Source: Diploptera punctata (taxonomy: Eukaryota; Arthropoda; Insecta; Blattodea; Blaberidae). From it: DNA of 64,000 nucleotides. The notes below the pieces were generated by a model. That model ran no database searches and was not told where the DNA came from. It worked only from the letters and a program-made list of their open reading frames with translations. The position numbers were made by a program, and so were the translations under genes. The stretch lies in NCBI GenBank assembly GCA_030220185.1, contig JASPKZ010003845.1, forward strand, positions 877,501 through 941,500, in the 5' to 3' direction. Below, one piece after another: positions 47,901-62,215 of this stretch; positions within the stretch are counted from its first letter, which is position 1, and every line of letters starts with the position of its first letter.

Positions 47901-50399
47901 GGAAGCAAACTGTCTACTCTAATACGTAATGCAAGGTCCAGGGATGAGATGAAGTCCGAATAATCTATTAGTTGTCATTATTAATACTTGTTAGTACTGC
48001 AGAACTGCCTTACAACATAATGTGAACAATAATACTCATATTTATTCGTTTTAAGTACATTTTTCACGTTGTTCGCTTTTTTAGACATAAGCAAAGGACA
48101 AGCATTCACACCCATAACTGTGTATTTTTAAAATCCCCTACCCTGCCTAGAGTAGAACTCAGGTCGCCGGATTGAACGGTAGGAACTCTACCGATTACGC
48201 CACATTGACTGACATTGTTGAAGGTCAAGGATTCCGAGTGTCAGTCTGCCATTCTCACAGTCCTGATGAAAATAAAGGAATGCACAAATGATGGAATGAT
48301 ACGTTTGGCAGGTGAAACAGAGAAACCCAGAGAATAACCTACCTGCCTCTAATTCCTCCACATTAATTTCACGTGGAGTGACCGAGGTGGGAACTCTGGA
48401 CTTGTTCAACGGAGGCGTCTATAAAATCTGTATTCCGAGATAGTATGTCTATCCATACATAACCATGTGGGGCAAGCGTGCTCCCTTGCGAAAGTTACTT
48501 AACCAAGCTAATTTAGTTACCCTTATTTACCTAAAAATGTCATCTGTGGTTAGCTCATCGTCTAAAAAGTACACGTAATAGGCAACTAATGCATTAACTC
48601 TTAGCAAAACACAAATTTCTGGTATCAGTTATTTAAATGTGGCGGACCGCACTGAAAACGAAATCATGCGTAACTGTTATTTTTTTTTTTTTTGGAAATG
48701 TCCCACGTTATCTTCCGACATTCCTGGTGTTCTCTCCTGGCATGGCGTACTTGTAACCCACTTCTAAGGTTGGTGCGCCTGGAATGCTGGGTTACGTTGC
48801 CCCGATGATATGATAGGTGATGATGATGATAGTGGTGCGCCAGGAGAGTCCCTAATCCTAAGCTTAATCTAAGATGAATATGAATAATGATGATTGCGAT
48901 GGCCATATGATTTCGGGTACCGTTTGGGCCTTAAAGTTTTCCTGACATTTGTCTTACAGGTGAGGAAAACCACGATAAAAACCGCATCCAGAAAAGTGTC
49001 CCGACCGGGGGATCCAACCCAGGCCCGCTGCGTGACAAGGCAGCACGCTACCTCGAGACCACAGCGGTGGACCTGTGTAGGGGCTAACTGTTATTATTAG
49101 GTATATTGTGTAATTCCACACACATTGCAGTAATTTCTTATCGTTAGCTTTCTTCTGTTTTATTAAAACTAATAGATACATTAAAATAATGTATGTATTC
49201 TATAGAATAATAAGATGGGAAATACAGATTAAATTTTGCTCAGAAGCTCTAATTAGGCATAAGCCTGAAAATCTTGATACTCGGGACCCACGGTTTGAAG
49301 TTCCTCCCGGAGCAATTTTTATTTTGGATTTTTTTTCATGATAAAAAAATCCATCGACCCTATCCGTGAATGAATCTGCGACCCTCTAGATCAGAGGCAA
49401 GGAACTTAAGCTCTATACCACCAAGGCCGTATACGGAATAAATATATTTTTAAAAAATCTTCCCTTCCCATGTTTATATAGTGGCTTTTATGCCCTACTT
49501 CTAATAGGCCTATTGTTCTTTGCAACTTTTTTTTTTAAACTTCACAAATATTTCCTTCCTTGTAATCTGTATTGACGCCTTTCCTGCAAAATTTCCTGGG
49601 GTTAATTTTTTTTTACATATTATTTCCTTAACCACTGATGTCTATGGTATCCCTCCTCTTATACTTTCAGCTCCTGTTCCTTGTTTGTGTATATGTTCCT
49701 AAACCGGTCTGCAATCCTCACTCCTACAAGGGAACTGCCAACCATTGTAGGCCGAAACCTACTTTGAAATTTCTTCCAGAGAAGCATTGTGAAGTACCAA
49801 GGCTGTATCCAAAAAAAAAAAAAAAAAGTCTTCCTTAACTGCAATGCACTGAATCCAGCGCCAAATATCTGATTTAAACTACAGGGAAGTAATACAACTC
49901 CTGACTTGGTGGATTGGATAACTTAAAAACCCACCTTCTGCATCGCTCCTCGCTCTATTCAAGCAGAAACGTTCGTCTGCTTTGCACAGTGGGTTGTCAT
50001 TTCTGGACTCTGGCTTTAATATCTGTGCCACGCACTTATAAACGGCAGATACGTTTTCAGACAGGGCCTTCGTATATCACAACGTTTGGGAGAAATTTCT
50101 AGTTGGGTTTCAGCCTGCAACGGTTGACAGTTCCCTTGTTAGTAAATCAGATACTATTCACAGATGTCTCCCTCTTTTATCTAAATCCGAATTTTATAGG
50201 AGATGTTTATCCTTACCTTTTTGGTCTCTGTTCTATAAATTCATTTGTTGACTTCTTTAAGATCCGCTATGCTGGCTCATGTGGTAGCATATCTGCTTCC
50301 TGACTAGCAGGCCTGGGTTCGGTACTAGGCCGGGTTGTAAGTTTTAATAAAAATAAATTTAATTAATTTAATTTAAAGGTTTAGAATCCAGGTTCATAA

Positions 50400-50441
<42 letters not shown>

Positions 50442-51313
50442 GTACCCCAGTCATTCCGCGTGGGGACATGGGTGCTCCTCTAGTGGAAAGTTTCTTAACC
50501 AGGCTAATTTAGTTACGCTTATTTTCCTATAGATATCAGCGAGTGACATGTGGTTATTATATCGCGTCGAGGAGACATGTAATACGAAAGTAAGGCATTA
50601 ATCGGATGGAGGAACATCGGTAAATTTTATTAAGAGGCTCATCAGCCTAAAAACATTTGGCTTCCAGACGCCCAGCTTAAAATTCTCACGGATGACTTGT
50701 TCATTCGATTTCCCCATCCAAAAAATCTATCTACCCCGGCCGAATTTGAACCCGCTGCCCTCGAGACTATGGGCAAGGAATATAGCTACTAAATCACCGT
50801 GACCGACAGGAACAATGGTGTTTTGCAGTTTTTAATGTTAGATTGTGCACTAGATTTCTGCATTAAATTATTACAAACCTCTCCTCAGTACATATATTGA
50901 CAAGGCAATTCGGTGCTTTTGATAGTGAATCTTTCGTCCGATGGAAACGTCAAGCCTAGCGGTCCCTTGGTGTTTTTCGACAGGAGTATGCTAACGTGCC
51001 GGCACCGGGTTTCACCTTCTTCCAACTCTTCAACATTCCTCATACAACACTCTTCACACCACACAAGCACATAAAGATATATATACATATATATACTTTT
51101 TCCTTAGGCATTTTTTTACATATTGCTACAATAATTTATGCGTTTTCAGTTTTTAACTTCATTTAATGTACTGGCATACAATTCATCGGATTTATGTTTA
51201 AGTATCCACCTATTTGTGTTGCCTGCTGTACTGTATAGTGCAGGAATATCGGTTTTTACAGGTCAGCAACCCGTGCCATTCAACCAGGACAGACAATGCC
51301 GTCACTGGTTTGA

Positions 51314-51356
<43 letters not shown>

Positions 51357-54300
51357 AACATCGTCTAGTTATGGTCAACGTGCATGGTGAAAATTCATGC
51401 TCAAAATTAATTTTTAAAATTATATTGAGGTTTAATTTCAACACCTCCACCTCTTAGTCTCTCTTACTCCATGTGGTCTTGGCCGTGGACGAATCGAAAC
51501 CAGGGCAGAATTTTCCTGGGATTTCTCCCGTTTTCCCCTAACAAAAAAACCTTTCCACCATTTATCCATACTCATGATGTCATCCACTTAATCATCATTA
51601 ACAAAACTCATGATAAAGTTCTGTTGAGGTATTAATCATAAAATTAAAATTATAATATTCTATTCTATAGTAATTCTGGCTAAGGGCAGGTCTTTGACTT
51701 CAATCATAGCATTTTCATGCTATGCTTTGCGACTGCAATTATAGCATTTTCATGCTATGCTTTGCAGCTTTACTAGGGAATTATAGGTGTGGTAGCTTCC
51801 CGTTGCTTTCCACACCGATGAGGGATGATGATGATAATGATAAGGATGATGAAGATGGCCGGATGATTTTTGGGACCGCTGGGCCCTCAAACTTTCTGCC
51901 AATTGTATTATAGGTGAGGAAAAACCCCGGATAAACCTCACCCCAGGAGCCTGTCCAGACCGGGAATCGAACCCTGGCCCGCTGCGTGACAAGGTGGTAT
52001 GCTACCTCGAGACCACAGCGGTGGAAAATTATAATATAAATTTATAAAATCATTCCGTAATAGGTTCGTCTCCTCAACTTCTTATTTTTCTTCTTCTTCA
52101 CTTCATGGGCTAGGCAAAATGCCTGTTCCGCCTCACAGTTGTTCCGTTCATCTTTTCACTGGCCTTCCTACATTCCTTGAACCTCTTGGCTTGTAGTTAA
52201 ATGCTTCGTTTGGTAATCGTGTTACGTTTATTCTTTCTACATGTCTAAACCATTTTTCTCTATTTCCTTTGATTCTATCATTTAATGGATATATATTTAA
52301 CTCTATTATTATATCTTCATTCTTTAACCGATCCATTCTTGTGCAGCCTTTTGTTCTTCTAAGGAAGTTCATTTCTACACTTTGTATTCTAGTTTGTAAT
52401 TTTTTCGTCATGACCCAAGTTTCACTCCCATAAAGTAATGCAGGAACTGCCAATGTTTTATAAAACTTCAATCTAGTATCTCTTCTTGTTTTGTTCTTTA
52501 ATGTTGTATGTATATAGTCCCACATATCGTTTGAAATATTGACAGTTTCACATTTACGTCCCTCAAATTTGTAAACCATTAATTCTCTGTAAGATTTTCA
52601 GGACAAGTCCCATCATCAGCAGGAAGAGCAGGAGATGCGTCTGTATCTACTGACCCTGAATAAAATATATTGCACCCTTCAATAATAGGGACTTAATTAC
52701 CTCCCATTACCTTAAACTCGAATTACGTGAATAGAGTGTTTGCTGTTAATTAATCATGAAACACCCTTAATCTTCAAAATTCTATTCAAAAATATTTAAA
52801 AACTGTGTTTAAAGAAACCAGTATCACACCTTAGCGTATATGGTTAAAGTTTCATTCTCGTTGGCGGCACCATTGCCCTGGCGTCCACTCAACCTCTAAC
52901 AGAAACCAGTACCAGATATACGTTATGGGTATAATGGCGCCCGTATTGCAGGGCTGATAATCCGGCTGACATCCGGTGCTAATTGTGTAGATTTAGGTCT
53001 GCAGTGAGATTTTACATTTTTACATTCAAATAAACATGTTTTCAAATGAATTCTATTCCTACTAGAGCCATTTTTCACCGCTGTACTTTTAGCCAATACT
53101 AACATTGTACAGTTCCATTTGGGGATATCTTCTTCTTCACTTCCTGGTTTAGGCAAGAGTTGCCTGTCCCGTCTTCACTAATAGATCTAAGACCATCTCT
53201 TCCGAGGACGTCCGACATCTCATTTGGGGATATATGACCCATAATTTAACAAACGATGAGGCATTAAACTATGCCCTCATTAACAATAAGCGGAAAAAAT
53301 TGGCAATATTTCATAGCATTTTGTAGAAACACAGAGCAACTTAGATTACTGTTGCTGCCGTAGAGATTTTTACTTCGAATCGTGGGTGAGTAGCGGGCGT
53401 GTTGGGATCTTTTAGGACTGGTCGAGAGCTAATTGGAAACATAAACTTTATGGACACAGTAAGGAAATTAATGGATAGCAAAACTGGAGATCACAAAGAA
53501 ATATGTATTATTAATAATGAGAACTTCAATATTGTATTTGTTTCCGTTATATTATATAATAGGTTATCTTAGTCTTCACGTGCATTTAATTCATGTAAAG
53601 GTGTAGGGGTATACATGCTTGTGTATGGGTACATGTTTTATACCATTTTTATGCATGAGGGTTGGTTTGTAAATACTATAGCCACGTATATTGTATGTAT
53701 TTGTGTGTATATTCGTATGCTTTTTTATTCGTGGAACAGAAATATGCATGTTCGGGCAACAGGCCCGTGCGCAATATAAATTACTATTTAACTCATGCCC
53801 CAAATGGCAGTCATTGTCCAATCACGTTTCAATGAATTTTGTTTTACAAACAATCAAAGTCGTGTTTCACCTCGATAATTATAATTATCGATAATTTAAT
53901 TATATTTATTCTAATTATTCAATAATTATCGAATTTTGATTACCAAAATAAAGAAAGCTCCTCCTTTTTAATATTCTGAACAGGTCAGAGCATTATTTTG
54001 CAGTGACTGAATCTCTAACAAATACGTTGAAAATAGCAAATAATGAACAGATTCCTTGGACCTACACATTTGATAATTCTGTGTTTAATACTTGTGTTTT
54101 TAAATGCAGATTTTACTGAGTTGTTTTCGAAAAAATAATTAATAACTCATAATGTTGGTTATAAATTACAATTTTATGTGTTTCATTTTCTCTCCACTAG
54201 GGTGCATTCTTACAATATTGCGATTCTATTTGGCAATGAATAGTATGGTCAAGTTGCAGTGATGAACAAATGAAACGTAACCAAACATTTCTCTATTGTT

Positions 54301-57300
54301 TTTTCAAATCGCCGTTTATATTAAATATAATAATATTTTTAAATAACTGTATTAAATAATGATTTGTGAGTAAACAGCTTAATTTTATTTGTTAAATAGT
54401 CCTAACAAATGCCACTCTTGTTTTTCAAATCCTCTAGATAAATAATTGGAAATCACTCGTGGCATTACTTATGACGACGTATGTACTATCTTTCATTCGA
54501 AACAAAGTCAATAAATTCACCACTACTACTACCAATTTTGTATTAAATAACATTAGGAAACAGGGGCTGGAAATCAATATCAATGAAACTAAATAAATAA
54601 TCACACAGGAAAATACATTAATAAATATGGATTAAAACTTAATGAAATATTGATGAACATTTTGAAGTAGTGGCGGAATTCATATAAATGTGAAGGATAA
54701 TAACAAATAAAAATTAGTTATATAAATAAATTGAAAATAGCTTCAACTATGGAAACGCATGCTATTATGCATCCAGGTCGTCTCAACTCCTCTAAAGAAA
54801 GATAAACAGAAAATAAACTCGGCTAATTTCGTTTGTAACGAAGTTGTACTGGCAAGAAAAACAAATTATTTTACTGTCTCGTAGATGGTAGAAACTCTAC
54901 TTTCTTGCAGTGCTTTCATATTTGTGATAACAGCGTTCCTTGGGTGTATTTTATGTTAAATGTAGAAGAACTGTTTCCATTAATGTTAACAGTTGTTAGA
55001 TTTAATATTTGCCCGTGTTTCAAGAAAAAAAATTGACTAGATACTCTTCGATACTAAAAGTGAACGGATATAATGTCGAAATTGTGATCTGTGTTTCCAT
55101 GAAAGGCGTCAAGGATTGGCTCTTAATAAGTGGGATTTCAAATTCATTGGATGTAAATGGAGAATGATTAAAAAGTTTGTTGTGAATTTACTGTAATACT
55201 ATCACGAAATTACCGTAGTTCTTCAAACCTCCAGAAAAAAACATGTATACAATTTAGGTTATGTTGGCAATAACATAATGTATTTATTTCATATATCCTT
55301 CACTTTAACATTCATAAGACTCTTAAGCAGAAATTTTCATAATATCAGGGTATAATAGACTAAAACCTTAGTATCACAAAATTGGCCGAGTTTGCTATAA
55401 TGAAATTGTTATTCTTCCACTTATGCGGTATTATATGTATGCGAAACATGGACTCTTACTTTAAGAGAAGAGAAAATATTAAGAATATTTGAGAATGAGG
55501 ATCTTTGGTTTATGTTAGAATCAGTGGCGGCTAGTGGATTAAAAAGTATGTGAAGTGATGACATATTTAAATATAGTAGAGCCTTATTGACTTGCCTCAA
55601 GATACTGCATAACCATGAGTATTGTTCAAACCGAGAGTTTTTTTAATGAAGATTGCATGACTTGGCAGTACCATGAACGAGTCTGGTGTAACGAGAAGTG
55701 GTATGCTATTTGTGCTTTAAGAAATCAAAGTAATTTAGGTACAAATTATATTTGAAGAGAAAAATATATGCTCAGACTGGGGGTTGAACCCAGGAGCTTT
55801 GTCTTTCTATGCCGCGAGGCTACAAACTAAAGGGAAATCTGAAATGTAGATACTATGGCGCCAATTGAAGGAAACGTACTATACCAAAACACCCTTATTA
55901 TCCAACACAGAACCAATTTAAGCGCTGACGTGTTCCTTTAAAACGTACACCATGTCTTCACCCCTAGTGAGAATTTTGAAGTTTAGAACCGGTTCTCTAT
56001 GGACTGATTATCCTTAATATCTTTTTACGCTAAAATGAAGGCAATTTTTCCCCCAAAGTTGTTAAGTGTCAAAGATATAACCCATTAAATTTTAGTTCAG
56101 TTCACTGTCGTAGGAACGCTCAAGCGGAAACAATGTGAACTATCAACAGCCACTGTTCTTAAGAAGCTGACGTAAAGTAGACATTCTTTTGTCAGAGGAA
56201 GGTAGTAAATACTTACTTACTTACTCACTAGCACTATCGAACCCGTAGGTTCATGGCCGCGCGGACATAATCTCTTCCCCCCAAAAAAACATCCCCCCCC
56301 CGCTATCCTGAGCTATTGGCTTTCCCATCATTCACCCTGTATAATTTACTTCCCTCAAATCATAGTTAATGTATTCTTTATTCTTTATTCTTCCACCTCA
56401 TTCCTGGGTCTACCAAACTGGGCGTTGTCGCCTCTGGCTTTCCTACAAGAAGCTTCCTGCAAGTCTTTCATTCCCCATATGTGCAACATGTCCTGCCCAT
56501 CGCAGTCTAAGAGACTTAACTGTTCTTATGCTAACCATATCTTTCTTCCTATAAATCCCCTTTCTTTCATTGTTATGGAGTCTTCTCCACTTCCCCTGTC
56601 TGTTGCCCTCTCTCGCTTTTGTCCAAACATTTCCCTAATTCCTTACTTTATTCTCAAATACTTGTAATCTCCTTTCCTTCCTTAAAGTAAGAGTCCATGT
56701 TTCGCACCCATATAATATAACTGGTAGAATAATAGTTTTATATATTTTCAGTTTAACGTTTTTTGAAAGGAGTTGGGGCATCAAAAGTCTCTGCAATGCA
56801 TAATAGCACGCATTTCCAGAATTGAGCCTATGTTTAATTTCTTTGTGCATTTCATTCCTACTTGTGATTATTGTTCCTAGGTATTCGAATTCAGCAACTT
56901 CCTCAAAATTTCCCTAATTTGTCATTAGCTGAGGGAGTAAACAAATAATAATATAAAATAAGTATACTGTTATATAATTAGAATGTAGGTGAAGTGGCCC
57001 TTCATTCACTTCACCTGAAAAGCCACTACTGGTTATAACAAAAAAGAGGCGAAAAAACAGGTGAATGGAGAAAATTGTGCGAGAATGAGCTACATGATCT
57101 TTATGGCAAACTAATTGTAGTACAAACAGTTATGGTGAAGACATGTATCACGAATATGGAATGAAAGAGAGACATGGGAGTTTCCTGTAGGAAAACCGGA
57201 GGAAAGAGCTATAGTGGATGGACAAAAAAAAATAAATGGGGGAATAGAAATAACCAAGAGCTGGATAAGGCGAATTACACAGTAAATAATTTTGAAAACA

Positions 57301-58209
57301 TTAGGTAAGGACATGCAAAATAAATAAATAATAAAGTGAAAAGTAGAGGTGGAATGGCTGTGACCTGTAGAATGAACTGGATGTGAGGGAGTCGATATTT
57401 TTGTGTTAGCCGTCTGTGTGTGCAACACGTAATGTATCGTTACGGCGATTTGCGTTGGTATAACATAGGTTTAGTTTCGTTCACATTGTACAAAGTGTTT
57501 ACACAATATTTGAAATAGAATAACTAGTATATTTCTCGTTCTCTCTCTTTTAGCGAATTTTGAATGAATGTAACAATTGGGGTTGTATTTATAAAAAAAA
57601 ATAAAAATTCAAATCCCCATCGATCCGACTTGCTAGCTAACTGGCATTATCGAAACCGTAAGTTTATGACCTCGCGGATGTAAATTTTCCATACGTCCCT
57701 ATCCCAGGACTTGTTTATACTCTGAATATTTCACAAATTGCAATGAATAGAACTTGCTAGTCATTTCAGGGACTGTCAGTCACTATCATTATTTAAATCT
57801 AAATTAATTCATATTATATAAATTTTATATAATGAAATGATCGGCCGCGGTGTTCTGATAGTTATGTTCGTTGCATCTAGTCCTGAGGGTAGCGGGTTCA
57901 AACCCGGCCGGGCTCGATGGATTTTTTAGGATGGAAAAATCCAAAGAACGAGTCTTCCGGAGGGACTTTAAACCGTGGGTTCAGAGTCTGAATATTTTCA
58001 GGCTCGTAAAAGAACCTAAAGACAATATATTAGCCCTTTAAGCAAATTTTACCGATTTTCATCATCCAAGTAATACTTTAATTACCTACTGCTCATGACT
58101 CAAGATGCTAACCACATACCATTCATGGCATGTGTAGGGAAAAAAGCTTAACTAAATTCGTCTGATTGACAACTTCCCACTAGCGCCCATGACCCCCATG
58201 TTATTATTA

Positions 58210-58256
<47 letters not shown>

Positions 58257-58846
58257 TCTATTATCTATGAGACTTTTAGTAATAAGGGAATGTTGGTAGA
58301 CCGAAGAAGAGATGGATCCAACTTTTGATTGAGAATCTATGAGAACGGAACAAGCCACATGGGCTTAATCCGTGATTGTTGATGATGATTATTATTATTA
58401 TTATTATTATTCTCGACTGGAGCAAAATAGAAACATATAAATTAGAAAATGGACGAATGCAGAAAAAAAAATATAATGGATGAGATCGAACACAGAAGGC
58501 TAAAATGGTATGGACACGTAAGAAGAATGCAGGATGGAAGACTACCATATGCCGTCTATGCATGGAAAATTGAAAGAAGGAACAGAAAAGGAAGACCAAG
58601 AACAACCTGGAAGAACAACATTCAAAATTCAATGAGGAAATTTGATGTAACAGATGAAGACACAGAGGACAGAGAACGTTGGAGAACTTTAATTAAAGGG
58701 AATTTGTGAATGTTTGTTGCAAACTGTTAGCCTATAAGTCCGTAGTCATTTACATTTATTTATTTTTAATTCATGTTAATTACTAAGATTGGTTGGAGAA
58801 AACCCTCAATGAAGACGAAAATTCTCAAAATGCAAGAAATGAATGA

Positions 58847-58906
<60 letters not shown>

Positions 58907-61165
58907 CTGAGCTAATGTTTTCCAATTTTTTCCTTTATAATTTACTTCTCTCAAATCATAGTTTGTGTCATTCTACCATCTAATTTTTGGTCTTCCCTCG
59001 ATATTCCTACAAATATCAATGCCCGTTTTCATTCCCCATTCCCACTACTTGTCGAGCCCATCGCAGTATAGATACTTAACTTATATCAAATCTGGTTTCC
59101 CATAAAGATAATATAGCTCATTCTTTAGTAGTATCTCCATTCACCTGTCTGATCATCTCTGTTCGGTCAAAAAAATCTGCTGGTTTTCATTCTCAAATAG
59201 TCGTACCTTTTTCCTTCACTTAAAGCTCTACTAACTATTGCTGACAAATTTAATTTGGATCCTACTGCCTGCAAAATAAGAGACTTGCTTCAGAAGAATT
59301 CAGCACACATTTGTTTCTCCTGGATTCGAGGACTCTCCGGAGATACTGGGAATGAACGAGCAGACAGTCTGGCAAAGTCAGCGGCCAGTTCAAATTTACC
59401 AATTAGTTATGACTTGTGCCCTCTTACTTGCATAAAGTGGAAAATCAAAGGGCATATTATTTCTGAATGGGATATATTATGGCAAAATACTAGCAGTGGT
59501 ATTACAACTCGAGAATTATTCTTCCGAACAATCTATGACAGACTTAAATGCCCAAATATAGTTCCCAGTTTCATATTAACTCAATTTTTAACCGGACATG
59601 GAAAATTTCAGGCATATTTGCACAAATTTAAAATATCATCAAATGCAAATTGTGAATGTGGAGAAGATATTCAAACAGTCAAACATATTCTATTTAATTG
59701 TCCAATGTCGTGGTTTGAACGTTATAAACCTGAAACATATTTGAATTTTAATGAAAAACAATTATTGCAGTCCTCTTTGTCATATTCTTAACGACAAAAA
59801 AATGTTATAATTACTTCTTCTCTTTTGCATTTATTCTCAACTATAATTTAATTTTATTGTGTTCATCTTTGTTAAAATATTGTTTTATATAATTGTCTTT
59901 TGTTCTACTGTTTTATGTTAATTTACTTGTTAATGTTACATAATTATAACCCTTATATATGCCTACCGTAAGGTAAAAAAGGGTTTTAATCTTTGGATAT
60001 ATTAAAAAATATATGAGACTATATTTGTCATCCATGTAATAACATTTTTATTTCGAAATTTTTTTTAGAGATGTTGGGACGACAAGAGTCCCTGAAATAC
60101 ATAATCGCATGAGTTGAGCTTATGTTAAATATTCCTTTCTACACCTCGAAAACGGATTCATCCGTAACTGTTCTCATTAGGTATATTGTGTAATTCGAAA
60201 CACGTTTAAGTTATTTCTAATCGTTTATTTTTTTTTTATTTCATATAAAATATTAAATGAATAAAGTCCACCGCTGTGGTCTCGAATTAGCGCACTGCCT
60301 TTCACACAGCGGACCTGAGTTCGGGTTTCCGGTCACGACAAGCTTCCTGGGTGAGGTTTTCTCGGGGTTTTTCCTCACCTGTAAGACAAATGGCAGGTAG
60401 CTTTAAAGCGCAAAAGTACCCGAACATCATCTGGCCTTCATCATTACCATCCTTCACCGATGTGGAAAACAACGGGAAGCTACCAAACTTATAATTCCCT
60501 AGTAAAGCTGCAAAGCATAGTATGAAAAAAATGCTTTGATTACAGTGAAAGACCTGCCCTAGGGCAGAACACTATAGAATAGAGATAAATCAAACCGATT
60601 GATGTATCCTGTAGGAAACATTGGCAATTTAAGGATTAAAAGTGGACATGGCCCATTTTAATACTCAAGGGCTCATATGTAGTTTTGATATTGACTCCCA
60701 ACTACAGTTTCATAAGTTTTATTTAATACTTCACGAAACGTATTTATATGCTTAGTTGAATAAGTACAATATATATATCGTAATTACTTTTAAATATCCT
60801 GTGCTGATTACCCGGCTTTGCACGAGAATCTACTTGTTCCGAGCTTCTTGGCATCAATGAGCTGAAAGGTAAAAATGGTTATTGTGAGTTATCAGTAAAA
60901 GATAAGCATATGCTGTGGCGGACTTTTTTGTAGAATTTTTTTAGATATTAAATTCTGTGTACATTAATTTGGTGTACGTGTTATGGCTTTATACAGCGTA
61001 AGTTATTTAACCGTCAAAAAAGCTGCGAAAAAACATTTTTCTCTGCATAGGATGATTTTTTGGAGTGAGCCAATAACCTTCCGGGAAACTCCTGAAAATT
61101 TGCAAAAAGCTCATTCACAATCGGGTATGGCAGCGCAAAAAGGACAAACAGACATACATACGTAC

Positions 61166-61223
<58 letters not shown>

Positions 61224-61830
61224 TTTATTTTAGCTGGCAGAGTTAAGGCCATAAGGCCTTCTTTTCCACTCAACCAGCGAATAGTAAAATTATACAAAAA
61301 TTACGTACATATTACAATTTTAAGATATTAAAATACAGACTAAACAAAATACAATGATGATGGATCTAATACTAGATAATGCTAACAAAAACATAGAATA
61401 TAATAAAATTAAAATGATATAAAATAAAGTAAGTAGCTTCCTACATGATTATTAATAGAATGCTCTATGTAGTTGTTATGTAGTTAATGTTTTCATTGTG
61501 TCGAACTTAAGATATCAGTTAATTTGGATTTAAATAATGATAGCGACTGACAGTCCCTGACATGACTGGGAAGTGAGTTCCATGCTCTAGCCATAGATAT
61601 TGTGTAAGATTCAGAGTACAGACAGGTCCTGTGTTGTGGTATCAAAAGTAAAGAAGAGTCTTGTGATCTTGTTCCTAAATTGTGATGAGCCGATAAATGT
61701 TGAAAACGTGTTGTTAAATAAGTTGGTAAATATGTGTGCAGAATTTGGAATAGTAAGGTATGTGAATGTAAAGTTCTACATACGTACATACGTACATACG
61801 TACATACGTACATACATACATTTATATTTA

Positions 61831-61861
<31 letters not shown>

Positions 61862-62183
61862 CCATTCATTCATAGTAATTCTGCCCGAAGGCACGTCCTT
61901 CACTGCAATCATAGCACTTTCATGCTATGCTTGCAGCTTTACTAGGGAATTGTAGGTGTGGTAGCTTCCCGTTGCTTTCCACACCGGTGAAGGATGATGA
62001 TGATGATGATAATGATAAGGATGATGATGATGACCATATGATTTCGGGGACCATTTGGGCCTTAAAGTTTTCCTGACATTTGTCTTACAGGCGAGGAAAA
62101 ACCCCGATAAAAACCTCACCCAAAAAAAACTGCCCCGACCGGGCACGCTACCTTGAGACCACAGCGGTGGACCATATAATATA

Positions 62184-62215
<32 letters not shown>
